Source of the DNA: JASHVB01 sp049522565
GTDB taxonomy: Bacteria; Pseudomonadota; Alphaproteobacteria; Acetobacterales; Acetobacteraceae
Assembly (NCBI GenBank): GCA_049522565.1
Contig: JBEKNT010000384.1
Coordinates: 1-6,648 of the forward strand
Length of the DNA stretch: 6,648 bases
Direction: 5' to 3'
The notes beneath the pieces are model-generated. The model was given only the letters and a program-made list of their open reading frames with translations. It had not been told where the DNA came from and did no database searches. Position numbers and translations under genes: made by a program. This document shows positions 1 through 5,419 of this stretch, one piece after another (position 1 is the first letter of the stretch; every line of letters begins with the position of its first letter).

Positions 1-720
1 CCAGCCGCCGTCCGGCAGTGGATCGGAGGTGACATCGATCACCTGGCCGTTGCTGCGAATCCGGCGTGCCGTGGCGGCGCGCGAGCGATCCGCACCACGC
101 TGCCCGGCAATGAAGGCAGCGCCATCTGCCCCCGCGAACTCGTCGCCGGCCGCCATCAGGTCGAGCAAGGCAGGAAAGCCGATGCCAGGCTGGACATGTT
201 CTGGTGGCAAGGCGAGCAATTCGGCAAAGCGGGGATTGGCGAACAGCAGTGTGCCGGCCGGACCGAACGCCGCCAGCCCGAGCTGCAGCGTCGCCAGGGC
301 GGTGGTGGTCTGGGCCAGCGCGTGTTCCGCATCGGCGCGGGCGGCGATCAGCGAGGTGGTCTCCACCGCACAGACCACGTAGCCGCCGCCGGGCAGCGGC
401 GCGCTGTTCAGGTCGAAGGTGCGGCCGTTGAATGTGCGGCGGCGCAGCCGTCCGGGGCGGGATCGGTCGGCCGCGAGCACGGCGGCCACCTGTGCCTCGG
501 GGTCGCCGGGTCCGTAGACGCCGCGATGGGCCGAGGCGCGCACCGCATCCTCCACCGGTGTGCCCGGCGGGATGCTGTTCGGCGGCAGGTCCAGCGAGTC
601 GTGGAAGGCCGGATTCATGTACACGATCCGGCGCCCGGGATCGACGATGCCGACGCCGACCGGCAGCGCCTCCAGCACCGGATCGACCGCGATCGCCGAC
701 GGCGCCGCCACGCTGCTCAC
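1..720 (-). CDS. Dual PAS-domain sensory protein, N-terminal part (cut by window edge)
   Basis: The 240 visible codons contain two successive PAS domains of the PAS_7 type. The first spans about residues 14-125 (core VGIVDPGRRIVYMNPAF, ending in PLPGGGYVV). The second spans about 142-240 (AAFGPAGTLLFANPRFAELL, ending in PLPDGGW at the edge). The reading frame is open to base 1, so the C-terminus is missing. No membrane segment is visible, so a cytoplasmic sensor is likely. In related alphaproteobacterial proteins this layout usually precedes a histidine kinase or hybrid kinase module, but no catalytic domain is in view, and a diguanylate cyclase or other output is equally possible. The start is a GTG preceded by GGAGG at 6-nt spacing. 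The gene lies 16 bp behind heme A synthase on the same strand, suggesting cotranscription. The PAS ligand cannot be told from sequence. Confidence 0.85.
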   Translation of the reverse strand, partial: MSSVAAPSAIAVDPVLEALPVGVGIVDPGRRIVYMNPAFHDSLDLPPNSIPPGTPVEDAVRASAHRGVYGPGDPEAQVAAVLAADRSRPGRLRRRTFNGRTFDLNSAPLPGGGYVVCAVETTSLIAARADAEHALAQTTTALATLQLGLAAFGPAGTLLFANPRFAELLALPPEHVQPGIGFPALLDLMAAGDEFAGADGAAFIAGQRGADRSRAATARRIRSNGQVIDVTSDPLPDGGW

Positions 721-726
721 GCGCTG

Positions 727-731
727 CCTCC
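727..731 (-). promoter_or_regulatory. Shine-Dalgarno fixing the GTG start of the PAS gene
   Basis: Read on the minus strand this is GGAGG, six bases before the GTG at 720-718. It lies in the 16-bp gap between the ctaA stop codon and the PAS gene. It supports the GTG start, since no ATG in that frame lies near this position. Confidence 0.7.
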
Positions 732-736
732 GGCGT

Positions 737-1834
737 TCACGCTTTGGCCATGGCCGGCCGCGGGCGCCGCAGCGTATGCAGCAGCACCAGCGCGGCGCTG
801 AGCACCAGGACGGCGTTGGCCTGGTGGGCCGTGGCAAGGCCGGTGGGAACCACCAACAACAGCGTCGCGACTCCCAGGCCGTATTGCACGACGGTGGTCA
901 GCCCGAGCGCGGCGAGCGGCAGCCGCACGTCGCGTGGCACCGGCACGACAAAGCCGAGGACGAGCGTGCATGCGGTCACCAGGGCGGTCAGGGTCGCCAG
1001 CAATCGATGATCGAACTGCACGGCGGCGATGTTCTCGGTGAGGTTGCGCAGGAACGGCGTCAGCCGGGCATAGCCGTCCGGCACGATCTGCCCGTCCATC
1101 AGCGGGAAGCTGTTGTAGTCATAGCCCGCGTGGGTGCCGGCGACGAAGCCGCCCGTCACGATGGTCAGCGCCACCAGGGTGCAGCAGGCGACGGCCAGAC
1201 GGCGCAGCCGGGCGGTTTGCGGACGCTGCCCCACCGTCGGCCGCAGCACCGTCAGGCCGGTCCAAACGATCGCGACGTAAAGGCACAGGGCGAGGGCGAG
1301 GTGGACAACCAGCCGGTACGGCGACACGGCCGTGGCGTCGGGAAAGAAGCCGGAGGCCACCATGAACCAGCCGACCGCGCCTTGCAGCCCGCCCAGCAGG
1401 AACAGCAGCAGGAGCCAGGGGCGCAGGCGCCGCTCGATCCGGCCGGTGGCCCAGAACCAGATCAGCGGCCCCAGGAAGACCACGCCGATCAGCCGGCCCC
1501 ACAGCCGGTGGGTCCATTCCAGCCAGAAGATGTGGCGGAAACCATCCAGGCCCATACCGTCGTGCAACAGCGCGTATTGTGGGATCTGCTGGTAAAGCCG
1601 GAACAACGCCTCCCAGTCGGCATGGGTCAGCGGCGGCAGGATGCCGCTGACCGGCGCCCACTCCATGATGGACAGGCCGGAACCGGTGAGCCGGGTGACC
1701 CCGCCGAGCACGATCATGACCAGGATCATGCCCGCGACAGCGAACAGCCACGTTGCCACGAGCCGGCGGTTGCGCTGGCTGGTGGCACGGTCTTCCGGCA
1801 GGGCGCCGGGAAAATCCCGCACGTCGAATGGCAT
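737..1834 (-). CDS. ctaA: Heme A synthase (Cox15/CtaA family)
   Basis: This 365-aa polytopic inner-membrane protein oxidises the C8 methyl group of heme O to the formyl group of heme A, the cofactor of aa3-type cytochrome oxidase. Eight hydrophobic segments can be traced, at about residues 26-48, 101-130, 138-162, 174-197, 212-233, 271-297, 304-330 and 333-354. The four family histidines are present: H109 in LEWTHR, H178 in VVHLAL, H276 in FDHR and H337 in AHQAN. The family motif FPLMDG is at 243-248. The first periplasmic loop has no cysteine pair, which fits the proteobacterial/mitochondrial type rather than the Bacillus type. Length is normal. The ATG start gives the natural N-terminus (MPFDVRDFPG), but no Shine-Dalgarno precedes it; the open frame upstream is antisense to the aminotransferase and does not look like protein. 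It probably heads an operon with the PAS gene and diverges from the aminotransferase. No other cta genes are in view. Confidence 0.95.
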   Translation of the reverse strand: MPFDVRDFPGALPEDRATSQRNRRLVATWLFAVAGMILVMIVLGGVTRLTGSGLSIMEWAPVSGILPPLTHADWEALFRLYQQIPQYALLHDGMGLDGFRHIFWLEWTHRLWGRLIGVVFLGPLIWFWATGRIERRLRPWLLLLFLLGGLQGAVGWFMVASGFFPDATAVSPYRLVVHLALALCLYVAIVWTGLTVLRPTVGQRPQTARLRRLAVACCTLVALTIVTGGFVAGTHAGYDYNSFPLMDGQIVPDGYARLTPFLRNLTENIAAVQFDHRLLATLTALVTACTLVLGFVVPVPRDVRLPLAALGLTTVVQYGLGVATLLLVVPTGLATAHQANAVLVLSAALVLLHTLRRPRPAMAKA

Positions 1835-2014
1835 GTGCGTCAGTATACGGGGAGGTTCGCGGCGATGATACTGCGACGCGCGGGGAGAAGCCGCACGGGG
1901 CGGTGGGCGGCACGGGACAGCAAGTTTTGCTCCGCGGCGTAGCCACCGGCAGTGAGTTGCCCGCACGGTCGATCGGCGCGACAACCGCGGCAGCAGTATC
2001 TCGCGGGGGACGAC
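1835..2014. promoter_or_regulatory. Divergent intergenic region between ctaA and the aminotransferase
   Basis: These 180 bp separate two divergently transcribed genes and must carry promoters for both unless transcription enters from elsewhere. Visible elements are the TATACT hexamer near ctaA, a short inverted repeat AGCAA-GTT-TTGCT at 1919-1931, and a G-rich GGGGGA at 2005-2010, four bases before the aminotransferase ATG, as a weak ribosome binding site. No clear sigma-70 promoter could be identified for the plus strand. Confidence 0.5.
1842..1847 (-). promoter_or_regulatory. Candidate -10 element directly upstream of ctaA
   Basis: On the minus strand this reads TATACT and sits 7 nt before the ctaA ATG. 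No convincing -35 hexamer occurs 16-18 bp further upstream. If it is used, transcription would begin at or next to the ATG, giving a leaderless mRNA. That would agree with the absence of a Shine-Dalgarno. It is a single-hexamer match, so support is weak. Confidence 0.3.
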
Positions 2015-3328
2015 ATGAGCGACACGGCATTGCGCAACGCCGACATCGATGCGGCGCTGACCGAGGCGAAGGAGGCCTATGTCGCGCGCAACCCGAAGAG
2101 CCTCGCCCGCTACGTCGAGGCGACCGCGGTGATGCCCGGCGGCAACACCCGCACCGTGCTGTTCTACCCGCCGTTTCCGCTGGCGATGGCACGCGCCGAG
2201 GGCTGCCGCCTGTGGGACATGGACGGCGCGGACTATGTCGATTTCCTCGGCGAATATACCGCGGGTTTGTACGGCCACTCGCACCCGGTGATCCGCGCCG
2301 CAGTGGATCGCGCGCTGGACGGCGGCATCAGCATGGGCGCGCACAACATGATCGAGGCAAAGTTCGCCCGCGCGGTGTGCGACCGCTTCGCGCTGGAACG
2401 CGTGCGGTTCACCAATTCCGGCACCGAGGCCAATTTGCTGGCGATCACGCTGGCCCGGGTGTTCACCCACCGGCCGAAGGTGCTGGCGTTCGACGGCGCC
2501 TACCACGGCGCGGTGTTCACCTTCGCCGGCGGTGGCTCGCCAGTGAATGCGCCGTTCCCGTTCGTGCTGGCGCCGTACAACGATACAACCGCCACACTGG
2601 CACTGATCGAGCAACACGGTGCCGAGCTGGCGGCGGTGATCCTGGAGCCGATGATCGGCAGCGGCGGCTGCATCCCGGCAGCGCCGGACTTCCTGGCGGC
2701 GTTGCGCGACGCTTGCACGCGGGTCGGAGCGCTGCTGATCCTGGACGAGGTCATGACCTCGCGCCTGTCGCCAGGCGGGTTGCAGGCGGTGCGCGGGGTG
2801 AAGCCGGATCTGACGACGCTGGGAAAATATATCGGCGGCGGCATGTCGTTCGGCGCCTTCGGCGGGCGCGCCGACATCATGGACCTGTTCGATCCGCGCC
2901 GGCCCGACGCATTGCCGCACGCCGGCACGTTCAACAACAATGTGCTGACCATGTCGGCGGGCCTCACCGGCCTGACGGAAATCTACACGCCCGATGCAGC
3001 GAGGGCACTGAACGCCCGCGGCGACGCATTGCGCGACCGGTTGAACGGCCTGTGCCGCGCCGCGAACGCGCCGCTGCAATTTACCGGCATCGGCTCGATG
3101 CTGGCGGTGCACGCGATGCGCGGGCCGGTGCGCTCGCCGGCCGACGCAGCCAAGGGCGACGCGAAGGTGAAGGAGCTGTTCTTCTTCGACATGCTGGCAC
3201 ATGGCATCTGGCTGGCCCGGCGCGGCATGTTCGCGTTGTCGCTGCCGATCGGCGACGCGGAATGCGATCGGCTTGCCGGCGCGGTCGAGGAGTTCCTGGC
3301 GTCGCGGCGATCGGTGATGGCGCCATGA
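2015..3328 (+). CDS. Class III PLP-dependent aminotransferase, glutamate-1-semialdehyde aminomutase-like
   Basis: This 437-aa fold-type I PLP enzyme has the class III landmarks in order. NSGTEAN (134-140) binds the cofactor phosphate, and Y163-H164 in DGAYHG is the ring-stacking position. D244 in LDEVMTSR contacts the pyridine nitrogen, and K271 in TLGKYIGGGMSFGAFGGR forms the Schiff base. Length and overall order match glutamate-1-semialdehyde 2,1-aminomutase (HemL). However, the loop that in HemL reads AGTxSGNPxAM is AGTFNNNVLTM here (303-313), and the phosphate motif ends in AN rather than AT. Alphaproteobacteria normally make 5-aminolevulinate with ALA synthase, so a HemL role is unlikely; a transaminase or aminomutase acting on another amino acid or amine is inferred, substrate unknown. 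The frame extends upstream to a GTG at 1952, but the ATG is preferred: GGGGGA lies just before it and the extra 21 residues look non-coding. The gene is divergent from ctaA and appears monocistronic. Confidence 0.9.
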   Translation: MSDTALRNADIDAALTEAKEAYVARNPKSLARYVEATAVMPGGNTRTVLFYPPFPLAMARAEGCRLWDMDGADYVDFLGEYTAGLYGHSHPVIRAAVDRALDGGISMGAHNMIEAKFARAVCDRFALERVRFTNSGTEANLLAITLARVFTHRPKVLAFDGAYHGAVFTFAGGGSPVNAPFPFVLAPYNDTTATLALIEQHGAELAAVILEPMIGSGGCIPAAPDFLAALRDACTRVGALLILDEVMTSRLSPGGLQAVRGVKPDLTTLGKYIGGGMSFGAFGGRADIMDLFDPRRPDALPHAGTFNNNVLTMSAGLTGLTEIYTPDAARALNARGDALRDRLNGLCRAANAPLQFTGIGSMLAVHAMRGPVRSPADAAKGDAKVKELFFFDMLAHGIWLARRGMFALSLPIGDAECDRLAGAVEEFLASRRSVMAP

Positions 3329-3417
3329 CCTCGCCCGCCTGCGGCACGGTTGAGCAGTGAAGCGGATCAACGCGGTTGGCCGCGAAGCGAACCGACCGGG
3401 AGCGACGAGGGTGAGGT

Positions 3418-3468
3418 GATCGGCGCGGCGCGCGGCACCCGGACCCGGCGCAGTGCGCCGCGCCGATC
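3418..3468. repeat. Perfect 14-bp inverted repeat (stem-loop)
   Basis: The arm GATCGGCGCGGCGC at 3418-3431 is matched by its exact reverse complement at 3455-3468, with a 23-base spacer. In RNA the stem could extend by a G-U and a C-G pair. It starts about 90 bp after the aminotransferase stop codon. No T-run follows on either strand, so it is not a canonical intrinsic terminator. It may be a transcript-end structure or a dispersed palindromic repeat. Confidence 0.7.
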
Positions 3469-3603
3469 CGCGTCGCGGCTCCACCGCGCTGCGCAGGCGC
3501 GTTTGCCTTATAGTCCGAGAGCATCGTACCGGGATCATCCGAACCATTTCCACACCGGTTGTGGCCAGGCTTGCTCGACCGGGCGTCGGTTCAACAGTCG
3601 TTT

Positions 3604-3610
3604 GGAGAGG
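3604..3610 (+). promoter_or_regulatory. Shine-Dalgarno of the small exported protein
   Basis: GGAGAGG lies immediately before the ATG at 3614, with its GGAG core six bases from the start codon. It selects this internal ATG, which places the signal peptide at the N-terminus, over starts further upstream in the same open frame. Confidence 0.65.
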
Positions 3611-3613
3611 ACC

Positions 3614-3919
3614 ATGTGCCGCGCCACCGTTGTTCTCGCAGCCGCCCTGCTCACGCTGTCCGCCGGGGCGTCGGCGGGAACCCTCAACGCCGTTTCCGAG
3701 GCCACCGATCCGGCCAGCGCGTCCGGCACCACCGACCCGCCATCGACGATGCTGTCCGGAGCGCCACTGTTCAGCAAAGATTTGCCGGAAGCCGCCTCAC
3801 CGGACGGCCAGGGTGCAACCGCCTTTCACCCCGGGCCGAACACGCCGGAGGGCGCGTCCAACGGGACGGTGCGAATGCTGCTGAACCCGCCTCAAGCCGA
3901 TGCCCGGGACAACGATTGA
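3614..3919 (+). CDS. Small exported protein of unknown function
   Basis: The 101-aa product begins with a clear Sec-type signal peptide: a short basic start (MCR), a hydrophobic core at about residues 5-16, and a likely cleavage after ASA at 19-21. The mature part of about 80 residues is rich in Pro, Ala, Ser, Thr, Gly and Asp, lacks cysteine, and has no domain I recognise. It has no lipobox and no C-terminal sorting signal, so it is probably soluble in the periplasm or secreted. The start is well supported: GGAGAGG lies at 3604-3610, and third codon positions are mostly G or C as in the neighbouring genes. The frame is open upstream to 3350, but that part lacks a signal peptide and looks non-coding. 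It is followed by an exported PEP-CTERM protein on the same strand after 195 bp, too far to assume an operon. Confidence 0.7.
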   Translation: MCRATVVLAAALLTLSAGASAGTLNAVSEATDPASASGTTDPPSTMLSGAPLFSKDLPEAASPDGQGATAFHPGPNTPEGASNGTVRMLLNPPQADARDND

Positions 3920-3979
3920 CCACGCCTTGGCAGGACGGTCGCTGTTCAGCTCGTTGTCGGGAAACTTTACGGTTGCGTG

Positions 3980-4060
3980 CGCGCATACCCGGATAGTCAC
4001 AAAAAATATCCTAGTTCTAATATATTAGACGATTGGCATTCAATTTGCTTCCGCCTGATC
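3980..4060. promoter_or_regulatory. AT-rich upstream region with 14-bp palindrome
   Basis: Between the small exported protein and the PEP-CTERM gene the base composition changes abruptly to AT-rich, notably a run of six A at 4001-4006 and the stretch around 4016-4029. TCTAATATATTAGA at 4016-4029 is a perfect palindrome, centred about 92 bp before the PEP-CTERM start codon. Its TAATAT/TATATT hexamers could serve as a -10, but no good -35 is seen at the proper distance. A promoter and operator for the downstream gene is the simplest reading. Confidence 0.45.
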
Positions 4061-4114
4061 CAAGCCTTTCGCGCCGACCATTCGGCTGCGGATGTCACCG
4101 CAGGATCAGCCCGC

Positions 4115-4825
4115 ATGCGCCGCCTATCGACCTCCGTTGCCATCGCATTGTTGCTGTCGCTCGCCGGCACGGCATGGCTATCTCTCGCCGGCACAGCCAG
4201 CGCGACCATTGTCAGCGGCAGCTTCTCCGGCACGATTGCCGGCAACACCCGCGACACGTATGGCCTGTTCGGCGCGGCCGGCGCCAATCTCTCCGGCGAA
4301 ACCTTCAGCGCCACCTATAGCTATGACACCTCCGCCTCGTTCTATTCGGCGCAGTCCACGTTCGACGACTATCTCGGCACGGGAGGCCTGACGCTCAGCG
4401 TGACGATCGGCGCAAGCACGGTGGCAACGGCAGGTGTCACGAACACCGAGATCATCGACACGCAGGCCGGCACCGACACCGAGGTAACCCTGGCTAATCT
4501 TGCTCCATCCCCGCTCATCGATTTCACTGTGTTCGCGCAAGGCGCCTGGGTCCCGGGCGTGACGATCGATGCGCCTTTCATGCTGGATCCAACGGATTTC
4601 GGGCAAACGATCTATGTGAGCGCCGACGGCAACCACTACGACGTGCTGGACTTCGTCGGGTCCTCGAGCCCGGACACCCCTGCTCCTGAACCTGCCTCAC
4701 TGGCATTGCTCTGCGCTGGCCTTGCCGGCATCGGCTGGGTGCGCCGGCGGCGCAGGACTGCCGTCACCGTTCGGTCGAATGAACCAAACGGTGAATTGCC
4801 GCCTCATGGGGACCAGACGCCTTGA
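4115..4825 (+). CDS. PEP-CTERM sorting domain-containing exported protein
   Basis: The 236-aa protein has both ends of an exosortase substrate. At the N-terminus is a signal peptide, with basic MRR, a hydrophobic stretch to about residue 28 and likely cleavage after ASA (28-30). At the C-terminus is the PEP-CTERM signal: PEP at 191-193, a hydrophobic helix at 194-209 and an RRRRR cluster at 210-214. Exosortases are known to recognise such signals and are associated with exopolysaccharide export; none is in this window. The mature region (31-185) is rich in Gly, Ser, Thr and Ala with alternating hydrophobic residues, suggesting a beta-rich fold, and has no named domain I recognise. The start is the ATG with AGGA at 4102-4105; the frame is open upstream but non-signal-like. 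Oddities are a tandemly repeated signal-peptide core and 22 residues after the basic cluster, where these proteins usually end within a few. Codon use appears less G/C-biased than in the flanking enzymes. Confidence 0.88.
   Translation: MRRLSTSVAIALLLSLAGTAWLSLAGTASATIVSGSFSGTIAGNTRDTYGLFGAAGANLSGETFSATYSYDTSASFYSAQSTFDDYLGTGGLTLSVTIGASTVATAGVTNTEIIDTQAGTDTEVTLANLAPSPLIDFTVFAQGAWVPGVTIDAPFMLDPTDFGQTIYVSADGNHYDVLDFVGSSSPDTPAPEPASLALLCAGLAGIGWVRRRRRTAVTVRSNEPNGELPPHGDQTP
4154..4201 (+). repeat. Imperfect 24-nt tandem repeat within the signal peptide
   Basis: Two adjacent 24-nt units (4154-4177 and 4178-4201) match at 18 positions and encode LSLAGTAW and LSLAGTAS. This in-frame duplication doubles part of the hydrophobic core of the PEP-CTERM protein's signal peptide. 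Confidence 0.65.
4766..4792. repeat. Hairpin inside the 3' end of the PEP-CTERM gene
   Basis: ACCGTTCGGT (4766-4775) and ACCAAACGGT (4783-4792) are inverted copies with one mismatch, separated by seven bases. The hairpin lies in the codons for the unusual tail, about 33 bp before the stop codon. No T-run follows, so it is not a standard terminator. Confidence 0.5.
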
Positions 4826-5124
4826 CGCGGCGAGGCTCCGCCCGGGGCGCGTCCGCAGGGCAGCACGACTGACCGGGCCCGCAGTGGTGCAGCCCCGGCG
4901 TGAGCCTGTGATCGGCTTCCGGCCGTCCACGAGCGATCGGGTTTCTCGGATTTGATCCGGGCGATCCGGACGGAAGGCCACGGGCGCACCATGTGCCACG
5001 TTTGCCGGCGCCACCTTGCTGGCTCTCCCGCCGAGATTGCGCCCGAGGCATTTCCTGTTGCCACCGGGGGCGAAGGTCTGTAACGTTTTTTTGACGCCCA
5101 ATAAACGAGTTCCCATGCCCGGTC
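4826..5124. other. Intergenic region without recognisable gene
   Basis: These 299 bp carry no credible coding sequence on either strand; the open frames are arginine-rich antisense or chance frames without protein-like composition. It contains a direct repeat of GATCCGG at 4954-4960 and 4963-4969, and a run of seven T at 5086-5092 that merges into TTGACG (5091-5096). The latter resembles a -35 element, but the position 17 bp downstream (CATGCC) is not a -10. No hairpin precedes the T-run, so it is not an obvious terminator either. Confidence 0.5.
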
Positions 5125-5331
5125 ATGAGCGATTTCTTCAACGAAGCCTATCGCCGCGCGCGTAGCCACTTCACCGCCGAACAGTGGCTGGCTCTGCCGC
5201 CGCAGCAGGTGACCGAGGCGATCTATCAGGCAATGCGGGAAATGGACGCCGCGGCCGCCGGCCAGGTTGCGATCCGCCCGCGCGTGAAAGCGTCGAAAGC
5301 GGCGCGCAGCGACGAACGCCCCGAACCATAG
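5125..5331 (+). CDS. Small protein of unknown function (68 aa)
   Basis: The product starts MSDFFNEAYRRARSHFTAEQ and looks like a genuine small folded protein. Residues 1-43 are a balanced mix of acidic, basic, aromatic and aliphatic residues compatible with two or three amphipathic helices, broken by LPPQQ at 24-28. The last 25 residues are Lys/Arg-rich and probably flexible. There is no signal peptide or membrane segment, so it should be cytoplasmic. I recognise no family. The ATG has no Shine-Dalgarno; another ATG at 5115 is in a different frame. It lies 88 bp upstream of the class V aminotransferase on the same strand, so cotranscription is possible, but a strong hairpin surrounds its stop codon. 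The frame could be spurious, but its composition is unlike the arginine-rich shadow frames elsewhere in the window. Confidence 0.6.
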   Translation: MSDFFNEAYRRARSHFTAEQWLALPPQQVTEAIYQAMREMDAAAAGQVAIRPRVKASKAARSDERPEP

Positions 5332-5344
5332 CAGGGGTTCGTCG
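5310..5344. repeat. Stem-loop enclosing the stop codon of the 68-aa gene
   Basis: CGACGAAC plus CCCC (5310-5317 and 5319-5322, one bulged G at 5318) pairs with GGGGTTCGTCG (5334-5344), apart from one end base. The 11-base loop contains the TAG stop codon. No T-run follows. It sits between two co-oriented genes and could influence readthrough or mRNA stability. Confidence 0.55.
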
Positions 5345-5403
5345 GGCGCCGCGTCACGCCCCATTGGCAAGCGGCTGTCGCCGTGCTTTTTCTCCCGCCC
5401 CTG

Positions 5404-5409
5404 GGAGGA
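5404..5409 (+). promoter_or_regulatory. Shine-Dalgarno of the class V aminotransferase
   Basis: GGAGGA ends ten bases before the ATG at 5420, supporting that start. Spacing is slightly long but acceptable. Confidence 0.6.
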
Positions 5410-5419
5410 ACCACCACCG

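Larger units (their letters stand above)
3329..3613. other. Intergenic region with a strong hairpin
   Basis: No convincing gene is seen in these 285 bp. Short frames crossing it are arginine-rich and not protein-like. It holds a small hairpin CGCGG-TTGG-CCGCG at 3371-3384, the 14-bp inverted repeat described separately, and a TATAGT hexamer at 3509-3514 that could be a -10 element for the following gene, though without a recognisable -35. It also has CCACA-CCGGT-TGTGG dyad symmetry at 3550-3564, about 50 bp before the next start codon. Confidence 0.5.

Noticed and set aside
560..1942. 460-aa plus-strand frame antisense to ctaA and the PAS gene
   Set aside because: The composition (His, Gln, Arg, Gly and Pro repeats) is typical of a shadow frame, and the minus strand encodes clear Cox15 and PAS motifs.
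1952..2014. GTG-initiated 21-residue extension of the class III aminotransferase
   Set aside because: The extension is not like the family N-terminus, and the internal ATG at 2015 has a purine-rich sequence just before it.
2015..3328. Calling the class III aminotransferase hemL because of its neighbour ctaA
   Set aside because: Loop motif differences and the usual alphaproteobacterial ALA synthase route argue against it; divergent neighbours need not share a pathway.
1753..3360. 535-aa plus-strand frame overlapping the aminotransferase
   Set aside because: It is arginine-rich with no motifs; the class III aminotransferase in the other frame accounts for the region.
1835..3553. Very long minus-strand frame continuous with ctaA, which could suggest a 938-aa fusion protein
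   Set aside because: The part upstream of the ctaA ATG is antisense to the aminotransferase and rich in Arg, Ala, His and Gln with no domain pattern. It is a by-product of high GC, and the natural N-terminus is at 1834.
3977..4114. Upstream extension of the PEP-CTERM reading frame
   Set aside because: It would place 46 residues before the signal peptide and run through the AT-rich putative promoter; the ATG at 4115 with AGGA upstream fits an exported protein.
4697..5116. 139-aa minus-strand frame covering the gap before the 68-aa gene
   Set aside because: It is arginine-rich, has no recognisable domain, and overlaps the end of the PEP-CTERM gene in antisense.
5086..5119. T-run and TTGACG as a sigma-70 promoter or terminator for the 68-aa gene
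   Set aside because: There is no matching -10 at 16-18 bp and no hairpin before the T-run, so neither call is supported beyond a note.
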